DNA from: Amycolatopsis balhimycina FH 1894
GTDB lineage: Bacteria; Actinomycetota; Actinomycetes; Mycobacteriales; Pseudonocardiaceae
DNA length: 64,000 bases
Direction of reading: 5' to 3'
Assembly (NCBI RefSeq): GCF_000384295.1
Contig: NZ_KB913037.1
Span: forward strand, 9,871,508 to 9,935,507
Shown: positions 26,001 through 35,333 of the stretch, in pieces
Position numbering within the stretch: position 1 is the stretch's first letter
Layout of the letters: each line of letters opens with the position of its first letter
Notes under the pieces: generated by a model
Told to the model about the DNA's origin: nothing
Databases searched by the model: none
What the model saw: only the letters and a program-made list of their open reading frames with translations
Made by a program: the position numbers and the translations under genes

Positions 26001-28277
26001 GTGCAGCTCACCGGGCGTCCCCGGCGGAACGAGCCGCCGGTCCGCGTCGAGGACGTACAGCCGGATGTTGTCGATGGGCCGCCCGATCGGCACCCGCGTC
26101 AGCCCTTCGAGGAGGTCCGGCCGGCAGTGCCAGTGGCTGACGTCGATGGCCGCCTCGGTCGGGCCGTACAGGTTGTGCAGCTCGACGCCGGGGAAGCGGC
26201 CGGTGAACCGGCGCGCGAGGTCGGCGGGCAGTTCCTCGCCGCTGCAGAGCACCCGGCGCAGAGCCGGGGCGCCGGTGTCCTCTTCGGCGAGGAACACCTC
26301 CAGCATGGACGGTACGAAGTGGACAGTCGTGACGCCGTCGGCGATCAGGCTTTGGAGATAGGCGGCGTCCTTGTGCCCGTCCGGCTTGGCGAGCGTCAGC
26401 CGGGCGCCGGTGATCAGCGGCCAGAACAGTTCCCACACCGAGACGTCGAAGCTCACCGGGGTCTTCTGCAGCACCGCGTCGTCGGCGCCGAGCCCGTAGG
26501 TCTTCTGCATCCAGTGCAGCCGGTTGACGATCGCGTGATGGTCGGTGACCACGCCCTTCGGCCGGCCGGTCGAGCCCGAGGTGTAGATGACGTAGGCCGC
26601 ATTGCCGGGCCCCGCAACAGGTTCCAGCCGCTCGCCGCGAACGACGTCGTCGAGCTGGATCGGTTTGCGTTCCAGCGGCGGCAGCTCGTCGAGCAGGCGG
26701 CGCTGGGTGAGGATCGCGGCCGGGGCGGCATCGGAGAGCATGAACGCGAGCCGCTCCGCCGGGTATCCGGGATCCAGCGGCAGGTAGGCCGCCCCGGCCT
26801 TGAGGACCGCGAGGAGCCCGACGACCAGCTCGGGTGAGCGTTCGGCGCAGATCGCGACGACGTCGTCGGGGCCGACACCCTGGTCCCGCAGCAGCCGGGC
26901 GATGCCGTTGGCGCGGGCGTCGAGGTCCGCATAGGACAGTTCGGCGCCGTCGAAGGTGACCGCCACCGCGTCCGGAGTCCTGGCCGCCTGCGCCTCGATC
27001 ATCGCGGTCAGCGTGGTCTCGGGGAAGTCGGCGGCGGTGTCGTTCCACGCGGTCAGGACGTTCGCCAGTTCGGCCTCGCCGAGCACCGGCAGCTCGCCGA
27101 GCGGGGTGTCCGGCGCGCTGACGACGGCGTCCAGCAGCGTGCGCAGGTGCTCGCCGATGCGGGTGACGTCGGCGTGGCCGATCCGGCGGCTGCTGTACTG
27201 CAGGATCAGCGTGGGCTCGCCGTCCCCGGCGACGACCTGGAAGTGCAGCGCGTTGCGCGCGGCGAACGCGAACTCCGTCCAGTCCACGGTGGACTCCAGG
27301 CCGGTGAACTCCGGCGCGGTCGCCCGGTCGCGGTAGCTCAGCGACACCGGCGCGAGCGCGGTCGCGGGCCGGACGCCCGAGACCGCCCGCGCGAGTGGCA
27401 CTTCCCAGTGCCGGTACAGCTCACGGAGTTCGGCCCGTACTCCTTCGCCGAACGTCCGGAACGGCATGGCCGCGTCGGCTTCCAGGGCGATCGGGAGCTC
27501 GTTGACGAACACGCCGACGGCGTGCCGGTGCCGCGGTGTGCGGGTCGAAAGGTCGATCGCCACCGAAGGCCGCGCATTGCCGTAGCGGAACAGCAGCGCC
27601 TGGATCGCGGCGAGCAGCAGCTCGAACTGTGACAGCCCGAGGTCGCGCGCCGACTCCCGCAGCCCGGCGGGCAGGGTCAGCTTGACGAACGCGCCGTCAC
27701 GGGTGTCCGGCGGGCCGTCGAGCCCGGGCAGCACGACGTCCGCCGGGAGCGGCCGCGTCGCCCAGAACGCCTTGGCCTGCTCGAGGGCGGCGGCGACCCG
27801 TTCGGTCTCGCCCTCGACGTGCTCCTGGTAGTCCGGGGGAGCGGCCGGGAGTTGCGGCTCGGTCCCGGCGACGCGGGCGTTGTAGCAGGCCGCGAGGTCG
27901 CGCAGCAGGACGTCCTTCGATGCGCCGTCGAACACCAGGTGGTGCACGACGATCAGCAATTCCTGCCCCTCGAACAGGATGAATCTGGACAGGGGCCCGT
28001 CGCCGAACGGCCGCGTGATCAGCTCGCGCCGGTTACCCGCCGCTCGTTCCAGGACCGGCGGATCCTGCTCGACGAGCGTGAGCACACCGTCGCTTTCGGA
28101 CAGTCCACACGCGAGCAGGGGGTGGCGCGTGACGACGTCGCCGCACGCCGCGGCCAGTGCGTCCGCGTCGAGGTCGCCGCGCAAGACGACGGACAGCGGG
28201 ATGTGGTACGCCGACCCCGCGCCGACCGCGCGCTCGGTGAACCAGATCCCGTTCTGGGCCAGCGATGCCTGCCTCAT
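23049..28277 (-). CDS. NRPS C-A(Ser)-PCP-TE fused to an MFS exporter
   Basis: 1742-residue single reading frame. The condensation domain (1-410) has HHLVFDG near residue 114. The adenylation domain (420-905) has [11 protein letters not shown] and specificity residues that I read as D-V-W-H-L-S-L-I-D-K, the serine code. A PCP (920-990) has Ser in LGGHSLMA. A thioesterase (1005-1250) shows SHCLGS in place of GxSxG, so the nucleophile would be Cys; ERDP and GHYF supply Asp and His. A full MFS transporter (about 1295-1742, about 12 helices, [10 protein letters not shown] loop) follows. The ATG at 28277 overlaps the upstream stop (ATGA). It links synthesis of a serine-containing product directly to its export. 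Confidence 0.93.
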   Translation of the reverse strand: MRQASLAQNGIWFTERAVGAGSAYHIPLSVVLRGDLDADALAAACGDVVTRHPLLACGLSESDGVLTLVEQDPPVLERAAGNRRELITRPFGDGPLSRFILFEGQELLIVVHHLVFDGASKDVLLRDLAACYNARVAGTEPQLPAAPPDYQEHVEGETERVAAALEQAKAFWATRPLPADVVLPGLDGPPDTRDGAFVKLTLPAGLRESARDLGLSQFELLLAAIQALLFRYGNARPSVAIDLSTRTPRHRHAVGVFVNELPIALEADAAMPFRTFGEGVRAELRELYRHWEVPLARAVSGVRPATALAPVSLSYRDRATAPEFTGLESTVDWTEFAFAARNALHFQVVAGDGEPTLILQYSSRRIGHADVTRIGEHLRTLLDAVVSAPDTPLGELPVLGEAELANVLTAWNDTAADFPETTLTAMIEAQAARTPDAVAVTFDGAELSYADLDARANGIARLLRDQGVGPDDVVAICAERSPELVVGLLAVLKAGAAYLPLDPGYPAERLAFMLSDAAPAAILTQRRLLDELPPLERKPIQLDDVVRGERLEPVAGPGNAAYVIYTSGSTGRPKGVVTDHHAIVNRLHWMQKTYGLGADDAVLQKTPVSFDVSVWELFWPLITGARLTLAKPDGHKDAAYLQSLIADGVTTVHFVPSMLEVFLAEEDTGAPALRRVLCSGEELPADLARRFTGRFPGVELHNLYGPTEAAIDVSHWHCRPDLLEGLTRVPIGRPIDNIRLYVLDADRRLVPPGTPGELHIGGAGVARGYLNRPELTAERFVPDPFEPDARLYRTGDLARHRPDGTLEFLGRIDTQVKIRGQRVELGEIEAALRGSDVRDAVVALREDRPGDQRLVAYLVGATPRPEELKDRLKRILPDYMVPSAYVTLDAFPLTPNGKLDRKTLPAPTPSTADSGGTEPRTDVEKLMAQLWQEVLGLDRVGIDDDFFDLGGHSLMATKVVSRLRRRLPEGSPGITVMDVFAEPTIRELAAMIETPDAQNRAGKRLYELTRPIPGHERLLTYVGVPYAGTSAVVFQPLADALPPGCTLFAVALPGHDPGVVEESLPLEEIAQECVGEILERVTGPLVLYSHCLGSALTTEIARRLEAAGREIDAIYVAANFPFALPVRGALGKLGQLTKVKRLRSDRSWANWLRGMGADLEGLPPEEIQLIVKLMREDGANAEDYFSALLDTGAAKLRAPIISVVGERDPITEYYQERYREWQIVTRKTALVVLDEAGHYFLRFRPEELAEIITSVHPALSAGTTDELTHEARGEDASWWFAEVSEAPDDMPPPRTPQPSLGRFLTVAAGQLVSITGSQLTEYAIPLWIYLTTGSLTSYATSWIFGMLGLFLAPVAGAIVDRCDRRKVMLAADCASGVIQGVFALVYFTGGLKIWQIWIGLGLLSVALVFQRLAYQSAVPQLVPKHFLGHANGVVQLSTGVGQFIAPLLAAAAISLFSLGGILVFDLVSFAVAVAVVAAVRFPRSMPHKHRESLGREIVNGWRYSVGNRYIRGMVAYMGLLNIFLSAVILLIFPLVLSFGSLSTVATVSFLGGIGAALGGLAMSMWGGPGRRRMRGMLTAGVAMGACGAFAGLYAGVAVVATGLAGMFFCVALVNGIHATIVQVKVPQRYHGRVFALDQMIAWSTIPLGLIVVAPLVIGLFEPLLMPGGGLAASVGAVLGTGPGRGIGFSYVVLGLLIIALGLAALRTRVLSRFDQDMPDALPDDVVGIQALRERRQKERVDD

Positions 28278-31162
28278 CGGACCTCCCTCAGCTGGGCCAG
28301 GACGAGCTCGGCGAGCCGGTCGATCGCCGTCGGCTCGTAGGTGAGCCGGTTGTGCACGAGCCAGCCGGTGATCCGGCCGTCCGGATGCTCGGTGAGAGCC
28401 AGTTCCGGCACGCTCAGGTCCGGCCCCGGCATCGGCCACGAGAACATCAGCTCGCGCGGCAGCTCGACCGGTCCGGAGTCGAGGCCGGGGAAGTGCACCG
28501 GCCCGCCCCAGCGTTCGAAACGCAGCCACGCCGGCTGGGGGATCCGGCGGCTGAACTCCTCGTACGGGTAGTACTGGTGCTCGGTCGCGTCGAGCACGAC
28601 CTGCCGGACGCGGGGGAGCAGCTTCTCGAACGGCGGATCGTCGGAGACGTCGATGCGCAGCAGCAGTGATTGGACGAGGCAGCCGACGACGGTGTCGAAC
28701 TCCGGCTTGGTGCGCCCGGGCAGCGGCGACATCACGACGACCTCGTCGCTGCCCGCCCACTCCGCCATCGCCTTGGCCCACACGGACAGGAGTCCCATGT
28801 AGACGGTCGCGCGCTGCTCGGCGACCTTCGCGCGCAGCCGCTCGACCAGCGCTACGGGAATCTCGAAGGGCACGGAATGTCCATCGAACGCCGCGACTTC
28901 GGCCGAGCGCGGTGCGCCGGAGAGGGTGGCCGGGGCGCCATCGAGGGTGCGCCGCCAGAACTCGCGTGCCTCCGGCCAGCGGGTCCGCGCCCAGGCCGAG
29001 ACGTCGGCTGCGCGACCGGCCGGCGGCAGCCGGTGGCCCTGGCCCGCGTAGCACTCGCCGAGTTCGCGCAGCAGCACGCCCATCGAGTGCCCGTCGAAGA
29101 CGAGGTGGTGCACACCGAGCACCAGGACGAACTCCTCCGGGCCTTCCTCGATCACCAGCGCCCGGACGAGCGGGCCGTGCGCGAGGTCGAACGGCCGCTC
29201 CAGCTCGGAACACGCCTGCCGCACCGGGTCGCCGGCGAGGACCACGTCGAAGTCCGGCTCGCAGCGGTCCAGCACCACGGCTTTGCCGGGGAACACCGTG
29301 CGCAGCGCGTCGTGCCGGGCGACGACGTCGTCCAGCGCGCGGCGCAGCGCCGGGACGTCGAGGAGGTCGGTGATCCGGATCGCCACCGCGACCGCCGACA
29401 CCGCCCGCGGCTCGGCCGTCTCGCCGAGCCACCGCAGGAAGTACTCCTGCAGGGAGCTGAGCGGGACCCCGTCCGGCACGTCGACCGGCACTCCGGCGGC
29501 GGGGCGCTGGTCGGCGAGATGCGCGGCCTGTGCGGCGAGATCGGGGAAGTCGAACACGAAGGACACCGGTACTTCGACGCCGAACTCCTCGGCCGCGAGC
29601 GCGGCGAACCGGGCGGCGGCGAACGAATCGCCGCCCGCCGCGAAGAAGTCCGCGCCCGCCGGGACGTCGCGGCCGAGCGCTCGCGCCCAGAGCCGGGCGA
29701 GCCGCGCCTCGGCATCGGAGGCCGGGGCGGCGGGCTCGGAGGGCGCGTCGAAGAGGTCGCGCAGCTCGCGTTTGAGTACCTTCCCGGCGTCATTGCGCGG
29801 CAGGGCGTCGACGATCAGCCAGTGCGCCGGGACCTCGTGCCGCGCCAGCCGGGCCGCGGCGAAGGTCCGGAGGTCGTCGACGGGTCGGCGCAGGACGACG
29901 GCCGCAGCGGGCACCGAGCCGAGCACGGGATGCGGCAGTCCGAGCACGGCGGCCGCGCGGACGTCCGGATGCGCGTACAGCTCCGCCTCGATCCGCAGGG
30001 TCGAGATCTTGAACGCGCCGGACTTGATCACGTCGCTCTCGCGGTCGACGAGGTAGAGGTACCCCTCGTCGTCGAGCCGGCCGAGGTCGCCCATGCGGAT
30101 CCAGCCGTCGCGGAACACCGCCGAAGTCGCGTTCGCGTCGCCGAAGTAGGTCCGCGCGGTGGTCGGCGAGCGCAGCCAGACCTCGCCGGTTTCGCCGGTC
30201 GGCAGCGGGCGGCCGGCGGCGTCGGTGATCCTCAGGTCGCCGTCGGAAGGCTGCCCGACCGCCGCGGGCCGGTCCGGGTCGAAGATCATCACCGTCTGCG
30301 CCGGCGCGGCTTCGGTCGAGCTGTAGTAGTTGACGATGTCCGCGTTCTTGAACGCCTCAGCCAGCTTCTTGGCGATCTCCGGCGGCAGCGCGGCGGCGGT
30401 CGAGCCGAGCAGCAGCACCGATGACAGGTCGTACCGGTCGAGCGCGCCGCTCGCGACGAGGTCGATCGCCATGGCGGGAACCAGGAACGCCGTTCCGACC
30501 CGGTTTTCTTCGATCAGCGCGCAGAACTCGCCGGCGTCGAAGCGGGGCAGGACCAGCGCGGCGGGCTCGGCGGTGAGGGCGTTGAACAGCATCGTCTGCG
30601 CCGCGTTGGTGCCGAGCGGGAAAGCGTGCAGGAACAGTTTCGAGTGGGCGAGCGGCCGCCGCCGCATCCGCGGGTGGTAGCCGTAGGTCAGGTTGGCGTG
30701 GGTCGCGCTGACGCCCTTCGGCCGGCCCGTCGTCCCCGAGGTGAACAGGATCTGGGCGAGGTCGCCGGGCCGGACGTCGACGCCGCCCGGCCGGTCCGCG
30801 ACGACGTCGGGGAGCGGCCGTCCTCGGCCGGGCGTGAGGCCGGTGCCGTGGATCAGGTCCGCCGCGCCGAAGTCGGCGAGCAGCCTGGTGATTTCGGGGG
30901 TGGGTGTGCGTGCGGAGATCGGCATCGCGACCGCTCCGGCCGCCTGTGTCCCGACGTAGGCGGCCGCGAAGCCGAGCCAGTCGTGCTCGTCGAAGAGCAG
31001 CCCGATCCGGTCGCCGCGCCGGACGTCCAGCCCGGCCGCGATCCGCGCCGCCCGGTCGTGCCACGCGCCGAAGGTCAGCGATTCGCCGCCGACGCGCATC
31101 GCGACGCGATCGGGTTCGCGGGCCGCGCGGTCGCGCAGCAGCCCGGGGAAGGTTTCAGCCAT
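28274..31162 (-). CDS. NRPS A-PCP-C protein (initiating acyl/aryl loading)
   Basis: 962 residues. The N-terminal adenylation domain (1-470) has FTSGTTGRPKG near residue 142, YYSSTEAA, RMGDLGRLDDEGY and DAGKVLKREL. It looks like acyl-CoA-synthetase-type rather than a canonical amino-acid A domain, so no amino-acid code is given. The carrier domain (about 480-545) has the modified Ser in AGGDSFAA near residue 510. The C-terminal condensation domain (about 555-955) has an intact HHLVFDG near residue 687 and a C-terminal subdomain continuing through FERWGG. The next protein begins with another C domain, so two condensation domains are adjacent at the interface. Both flanking junctions overlap. 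Confidence 0.88.
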   Translation of the reverse strand: MAETFPGLLRDRAAREPDRVAMRVGGESLTFGAWHDRAARIAAGLDVRRGDRIGLLFDEHDWLGFAAAYVGTQAAGAVAMPISARTPTPEITRLLADFGAADLIHGTGLTPGRGRPLPDVVADRPGGVDVRPGDLAQILFTSGTTGRPKGVSATHANLTYGYHPRMRRRPLAHSKLFLHAFPLGTNAAQTMLFNALTAEPAALVLPRFDAGEFCALIEENRVGTAFLVPAMAIDLVASGALDRYDLSSVLLLGSTAAALPPEIAKKLAEAFKNADIVNYYSSTEAAPAQTVMIFDPDRPAAVGQPSDGDLRITDAAGRPLPTGETGEVWLRSPTTARTYFGDANATSAVFRDGWIRMGDLGRLDDEGYLYLVDRESDVIKSGAFKISTLRIEAELYAHPDVRAAAVLGLPHPVLGSVPAAAVVLRRPVDDLRTFAAARLARHEVPAHWLIVDALPRNDAGKVLKRELRDLFDAPSEPAAPASDAEARLARLWARALGRDVPAGADFFAAGGDSFAAARFAALAAEEFGVEVPVSFVFDFPDLAAQAAHLADQRPAAGVPVDVPDGVPLSSLQEYFLRWLGETAEPRAVSAVAVAIRITDLLDVPALRRALDDVVARHDALRTVFPGKAVVLDRCEPDFDVVLAGDPVRQACSELERPFDLAHGPLVRALVIEEGPEEFVLVLGVHHLVFDGHSMGVLLRELGECYAGQGHRLPPAGRAADVSAWARTRWPEAREFWRRTLDGAPATLSGAPRSAEVAAFDGHSVPFEIPVALVERLRAKVAEQRATVYMGLLSVWAKAMAEWAGSDEVVVMSPLPGRTKPEFDTVVGCLVQSLLLRIDVSDDPPFEKLLPRVRQVVLDATEHQYYPYEEFSRRIPQPAWLRFERWGGPVHFPGLDSGPVELPRELMFSWPMPGPDLSVPELALTEHPDGRITGWLVHNRLTYEPTAIDRLAELVLAQLREVR

Positions 31163-32948
31163 CGCCCGCCTCCAGCAGCCGGGCCGACGCGCTCGGCTCG
31201 TAACCGGATTTCCACAGCTCGGCCAGCGTCAGCAGCAGCGGCAGGGACCGGTCCGGCGGCAGGTCCGCCGCGTGCCTGCGCAGCAGCAGCTGGGTCAGCT
31301 CGCGCCGGTCGTCGCTGGTGTGGCCGAACGTCATCGAGCCGGCGTGCCGCCGGTACCGCTGGCCCTCGACCGGCGCGACATCGCCTTCGAGACCCGCGCG
31401 GGCCAGCCGCAGGTACAGGTCCCAGTCCTCGTACGCGGGCAGGCTCTCGTCGTAACCACCGACGGCGTGCAGGGCTTCCCTGCGGAACACGCCGGTCGCG
31501 CGGCCGTGGGTGTTGACCACCACGCTGACGTCGCCGGCGTACCCGAGCGGGGCCTGGACGTGGTCCAGCAGCCCGGTGTAGCGCAGGTGACCGACCACAT
31601 AGGACAGTTCCGGGTGCCGCGCGAGCGCGGTGACGGCGGGGCCGAGGAATCCCGGCGGCAGCTCGTCGTCGGCGTCGAGCGGCACGATGTAGCGGCCGTG
31701 GCTCGCGGCGATCCCGGCGTTGCGGGCGGCGGACAGCCCGGCGTTGGGCTGGCGCACCTTGACCACGCCGGACAGTGCGTCGAACGCCGCGACGGTCCCG
31801 GGATCGGTGGACCCGTCGTCGACCACCACGATCTCGACGTCGTCGTACCCGGCGGCGCGCACGGAGGCGAGCGCGCCGGACAGGAACCGGCCCTGGTCGA
31901 ACAGCGGGATCACGACGCTCACCAGCCCCGGCTCGACCGGCGTGGTGACGGCCTCGACCTGCGGGAAGCTGAGTGCCGCTCTGTCCTCGGTACACGCCGG
32001 TGCCTCGGCGAACAGAGCTTCGGCGAGTGCGGCCGGGTCGTCCGGGGCGACGACGATGCCGCCGCCGTGCTGCTCGACGACGTCGGCCGCGGTACTGCCT
32101 TTCGGCGCCACGACGGTGCACCCGCGCGACAGGGCGAACGCGGCGGTGCTCGGGCATTCGGCGTCGCCGGCCGGGAGGACACAGCGGGCACCCAGCCGCT
32201 CGTCCTCGTCCCGGAGCGCGCCGCCGAAGGTGACCGCGTGCCTGAGGCGGTCCGGCAGGCCGCGGCGCAGGTGGTCGCGATAGGACTTGCCGAGCGGATC
32301 GGTCGGGGTGTCCTCGCCGCGCAGCTCGAACCGGGTTTCCGGGTGGAGGTCGAGCACGAGCGCGGCGGCGTCGAGGAACGTCTCGATCCCGGCGTCCGGC
32401 CGGTACGCGCCGAGCCGCCACACCTCGGGTCCGGTCCGGCTCGCGGCGGGCGCCACGGACGTCGCGACCGCGGTGGTGACGTCGGCGTGCTCGGCGCAGT
32501 AGCGCTCGGCGAACGCGGTGAACTGGTGCTCCGCGGTGAGCGGCCGGTGCGCGGCGGGGCCGTCGGCGGCGGTCGACCACGGGCAGCGGACGACGCAGAG
32601 CGTGGTGCCCGGGAACTCGCCGAGCAGCCGTTTCGCCCGGATCGTGCTCAGGCCCTCGGCCCCGGCGTCGAGGAACTCGACGACGTCGAGGTCGCCGAGC
32701 GTGCGGAGGGTGTCGAGGACGCGGTCGGCATAGCGGTGCGCCTCGGTGAAGTAGCGGTGGTCCGGCCGCGCGGGCGCGGTCGGGACCCACCCGACGCGAT
32801 CGTCGTTCCTCGACGGTGGCAGCTCCTCGGCGACCAGGAAGACCTGATGGCCGGCGCCGGCCGCTTCGCGGGCTCGCGCGAAGACCCGTGCGCCGTCACC
32901 GAGCAGCCGGTCGACGGCGAGGTCACGACAGGAAAGCGCGATCCGCAT
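31155..32948 (-). CDS. Bifunctional glycosyltransferase (GT-B half plus GT2/GT-A half)
   Basis: 597 residues with two fused glycosyltransferase-like parts. Residues 1-300 resemble a GT4-type GT-B fold (EFLDAGAEGLSTI, WRLGAYRPDAGIETFLDAA, TVVAPKGSTAADVVEQHGGGIVV). Residues about 340-560 are a GT2 domain: SVVIPLFDQGRFL, VVDDGSTD, NAGLSAARNAGI, the DxD-type metal site PLDADDE near residue 424, and YEDWDLYLRLA. It is the first gene of the NRPS operon, and its stop overlaps the next start by 8 bp. It likely glycosylates the NRPS product or a lipid precursor. The N-terminal half may be degenerate, since a clear nucleotide-binding ExxxxxE motif was not identified. Confidence 0.83.
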   Translation of the reverse strand: MRIALSCRDLAVDRLLGDGARVFARAREAAGAGHQVFLVAEELPPSRNDDRVGWVPTAPARPDHRYFTEAHRYADRVLDTLRTLGDLDVVEFLDAGAEGLSTIRAKRLLGEFPGTTLCVVRCPWSTAADGPAAHRPLTAEHQFTAFAERYCAEHADVTTAVATSVAPAASRTGPEVWRLGAYRPDAGIETFLDAAALVLDLHPETRFELRGEDTPTDPLGKSYRDHLRRGLPDRLRHAVTFGGALRDEDERLGARCVLPAGDAECPSTAAFALSRGCTVVAPKGSTAADVVEQHGGGIVVAPDDPAALAEALFAEAPACTEDRAALSFPQVEAVTTPVEPGLVSVVIPLFDQGRFLSGALASVRAAGYDDVEIVVVDDGSTDPGTVAAFDALSGVVKVRQPNAGLSAARNAGIAASHGRYIVPLDADDELPPGFLGPAVTALARHPELSYVVGHLRYTGLLDHVQAPLGYAGDVSVVVNTHGRATGVFRREALHAVGGYDESLPAYEDWDLYLRLARAGLEGDVAPVEGQRYRRHAGSMTFGHTSDDRRELTQLLLRRHAADLPPDRSLPLLLTLAELWKSGYEPSASARLLEAGDG

Positions 32949-33042
32949 AGGCGTAGTGCCCCAGCATCACCGACATCTGGCCCCCAGTGTCGCAGTCTGT
33001 TCGATCCTGGTTGATGAGCTTCACATCACGGCCATCGGCCTG

Positions 33043-33705
33043 TCAATGTCTGTGGCATTTTGATCGATCATGGGCGATATCGCCCGGAGTGACCGCGACG
33101 AAGGACGGCAGCACCCGCTCTGCGCCCGGGAAGGCCAGCCCGGACGTCACCTCGTTCGGCACGGCGACGCAGCGCAGCCCGGCCGCGACCGCGGCGGCGA
33201 CGCCGGTCGGACTGTCCTCGAAGGCCATGGCGTCGGAGGCGGGCACCCCGAGCGCGTCGAGTGCGGCCAGGTAGACGTCCGGCGCGGGCTTGGGCCGGTG
33301 CCCGTCCAAGGCGGAAACGACCGCGAAGTGGCCGCTCACCCCAACCCGGTCCAGATGCTCGCTCACCCAGTCGCGCGTCGCGCCCGACGCGACGGCGAGC
33401 CGCAGCCCGTCGGCCCGCGCGGCCGAGAGGAACTCGCCGACGCCGTCCCGCAGCGGCATCCGGGCGGCGAAGGCCCGGTTCGTGTCCCGCCACCGCGCGA
33501 CCACGGCCTCGCGATCGACCGTCCCGACCGCGTGTTCCAGGTGGGAGAGCACGGCGGCGACGCTCGACTGCCCGCCGATCACCGCCTGCCACACCGGCAG
33601 CGGCAGGTCGGCGCCGTACCCGGCCAGCACCTGCCGCCAGGCGCGGAAGGCCGAGGCCTCGGTGTCCACCAGCAGCCCGTCGAAGTCGAAGATCAGCGCG
33701 CGCAT
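33043..33705 (-). CDS. HAD-superfamily hydrolase (beta-phosphoglucomutase-like phosphatase)
   Basis: 220-residue subfamily IA HAD enzyme. The nucleophile motif DFDGLLVDTE is at residues 6-15, motif II (SGA) sits in LAVASGATRDWV, the Lys in HRPKPAPDVYLAA and motif IV in FEDSPTGVAAA. A cap domain lies between residues 15 and 80. The ATG at 33705 was chosen because it places the nucleophile motif at the usual distance; an ATG 11 codons upstream (33738) is possible. It lies 94 bp upstream of the glycosyltransferase on the same strand and may belong to the same operon, for example releasing a sugar phosphate, but could be independent. Confidence 0.87.
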   Translation of the reverse strand: MRALIFDFDGLLVDTEASAFRAWRQVLAGYGADLPLPVWQAVIGGQSSVAAVLSHLEHAVGTVDREAVVARWRDTNRAFAARMPLRDGVGEFLSAARADGLRLAVASGATRDWVSEHLDRVGVSGHFAVVSALDGHRPKPAPDVYLAALDALGVPASDAMAFEDSPTGVAAAVAAGLRCVAVPNEVTSGLAFPGAERVLPSFVAVTPGDIAHDRSKCHRH

Positions 33706-33754
33706 GACTCGTGAGTGTCGCAGCCGGTTGCTGGTCACGGAACCAGGATCCGGC

Positions 33755-34849
33755 TCACGCCGCGCGGCCGCCCCCGCCGACGACCTGGTCGCGCAGGGCG
33801 CGCAGTGCCCCGTGGTCCACTGTGGACGGATCGGCGGCGAGCCACTCGCCGATCTCGTGCAGGAACTCCTCCGGCGTCATCGGCGCGACCGGCAGGTCGC
33901 CGGGATCCGCCGTGGTCAGGTCGCCGCTGCGGCTCGGGTACACGATCATCGCGCCGCGCAGGGCCACGCCCGGCAGGAGGTCGCGGTAGGCGGCGAGGCT
34001 CTCGGTGAGCCGGCTGCCGCCGCCGCGGAAGGGCCTTCCGTTGCGCAGCAGCCTGCCGTCCTCGGCGGTCTCGTAGTGCCCGGGCAGCCACAGCTTCGAC
34101 TCGATGAGCACCAGGCGCTTCCCGCACAGCACGGCGTGGTCGACGTCGGCGAACACCGAGCCGGGCCAGGCGAGCCCGTGGAAGATGCGGGCGCCGGGCA
34201 GCCGGGTCAGGTAACCCTCCAGCAGGTCGGCGGTGAGCCGCTCGGCCAGCTCGTCGCGCTCGGTGCCGGGCGTGCCGAAGACGGTGCGGCCGCCGAACTC
34301 CTCGGCGTACGCCTCGCGGGCCTTTCTCGCTCGTAGGTAACCGCGGGCCAGCCGCTGGACCAGCAGCGCGGTCCCGGCGGTCAGCAGCAGCCAGACGACG
34401 AGCACCGGCGGCGACAACCCGGCCCCGGTCACCAGTGGCAGCAGCACGAGCACCATCCCGGCCACCGCGGCGATCGCCGGCGCATGCCCGGGCCCGCGTC
34501 GCCTGCCGTGCCGCATCCGGGTGTCCTCGCCGGCGAAGTGCCACCAGCTCAGGTCTTCGGCGTCGAGTTCGGGCAGGTCGGGGACGAACCCCGGCTCGTC
34601 CCCGAAACGGCGCCGTGGCCGCGGCCGGACCGGCACGGGCACCACCGTGGCGCCGTTGGAGTCGTAGCGGGCACGGGCGACGGGGTCGCTCAGGACGTCG
34701 TACGCCTCGCGAAGCAGCCGGAACGTGCCGACCGTGCCACCGCCGTCGGGGTGCATGGTCTTGGCCAGCCGGCGGTAGGCCGTCTTCACGTCGGCCGCCG
34801 TGGCGTCCCGGCGGACGCCGAGTACCTCGTAGTAGTCGACCTCGGGCAC
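33755..34849 (-). CDS. J-domain, membrane-anchored NERD nuclease-related protein
   Basis: 364 residues. An N-terminal J domain (residues 4-68) has the essential HPD at 33-35 and LREAYDVLSDPVARARYD. An Arg-rich linker and two membrane helices (about 125-175) follow. A C-terminal NERD domain (about 205-320) has ADVDHAVLCGKRLVLIESK, in which Asp and the Glu-x-Lys pattern match a restriction-endonuclease-like core. The GTG at 34849 was selected because GGAGGTG lies 9 nt upstream; longer starts at 34861 and 34927 lack a properly spaced site. The J domain suggests Hsp70 recruitment to a membrane-tethered nuclease-like domain. The actual role is unknown. Confidence 0.82.
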   Translation of the reverse strand: MPEVDYYEVLGVRRDATAADVKTAYRRLAKTMHPDGGGTVGTFRLLREAYDVLSDPVARARYDSNGATVVPVPVRPRPRRRFGDEPGFVPDLPELDAEDLSWWHFAGEDTRMRHGRRRGPGHAPAIAAVAGMVLVLLPLVTGAGLSPPVLVVWLLLTAGTALLVQRLARGYLRARKAREAYAEEFGGRTVFGTPGTERDELAERLTADLLEGYLTRLPGARIFHGLAWPGSVFADVDHAVLCGKRLVLIESKLWLPGHYETAEDGRLLRNGRPFRGGGSRLTESLAAYRDLLPGVALRGAMIVYPSRSGDLTTADPGDLPVAPMTPEEFLHEIGEWLAADPSTVDHGALRALRDQVVGGGGRAA

Positions 34850-35233
34850 GCGGGCGTTCACCTCCGGATGGCTGCGCGAAGACTTTATGGGGTCGGGTTC
34901 CGGCGCCGGCCACCGCCTCCGCGGCACGCCCGGGTGACGCTCGCGCGCCAGGTCACCGCCGTGCCCGAAGTTCTATCGCCGTCGTCGGCCGGGGCGCACG
35001 GCCCGGTGCGGCGGCGCCGGCGGGTGCGTGACGGGGCGTCTTGCGGCGGCGACGGCACGTTTGTGGTGCTCGGTGACCGTCCATTGAGGACTGTCTGTCG
35101 CCCGGAAGTGTTGCGGTCGCCGGAAAAGGCGCCTCGGCCGTGACGTTTCGTAGTCGGATTTCACCTGAACAGACGCGAACACCTGTTCGAATCTCCGGCT
35201 AGAGTGGAGGCATGTCCCCGGCACCTCGCAGAC
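34850..35233. other. Gene-poor stretch with an orphan SOS-type promoter
   Basis: No convincing gene is seen here. The stretch carries a LexA-like box (35175-35190) followed by a -10-like TAGAGT, GGAGG and an ATG at 35212. The reading frame from that ATG runs antisense into the neighbouring binding-protein gene and has no recognisable domain. The remaining sequence upstream of the J-domain gene shows nothing I can name. Confidence 0.5.
35175..35190 (+). promoter_or_regulatory. LexA/SOS-type box
   Basis: GCGAACACCTGTTCGA matches the Gram-positive/actinobacterial SOS box TCGAAC-N4-GTTCGA in all but the first base. A TAGAGT -10-like hexamer lies at 35200-35205, so LexA bound here would cover the -35 region. 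No DNA-repair gene is adjacent. Confidence 0.55.
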
Positions 35234-35277
35234 GTGACGGGCCCACCGCCACCCCACCTCGGCAGCGGGCCCGTCAC
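35234..35277 (-). terminator. Hairpin terminator after binding-protein gene
   Basis: Perfect 11-bp arms (GTGACGGGCCC at 35234-35244 and its complement at 35267-35277) with a 22-nt loop. It lies 56 bp past the stop of the gene ending at 35334. Confidence 0.55.
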
Positions 35278-35333
35278 CCTTGTCGTCCCCGTCACCGCTC
35301 GCGCAGCTTCGGGTCCGGTGGGCGAATGTCCCG

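Noticed and set aside
22986..26837. A 1283-codon open frame on the plus strand opposite the NRPS genes
   Set aside because: It is antisense to a clearly coding NRPS with intact motifs; the composition (Arg/Gly/Asp/Gln-rich, no domains) is typical of shadow frames in very GC-rich DNA.
28278..29432. N-terminal extension of the NRPS-MFS gene to 29432
   Set aside because: The upstream part overlaps the A-PCP-C gene in another frame and has no domain; the ATG at 28277 begins a proper C domain with an ATGA overlap.
34973..35257. Short frames in the gap between the J-domain and binding-protein genes
   Set aside because: Arg/Pro/Gly-rich low-complexity translations without ribosome binding sites.
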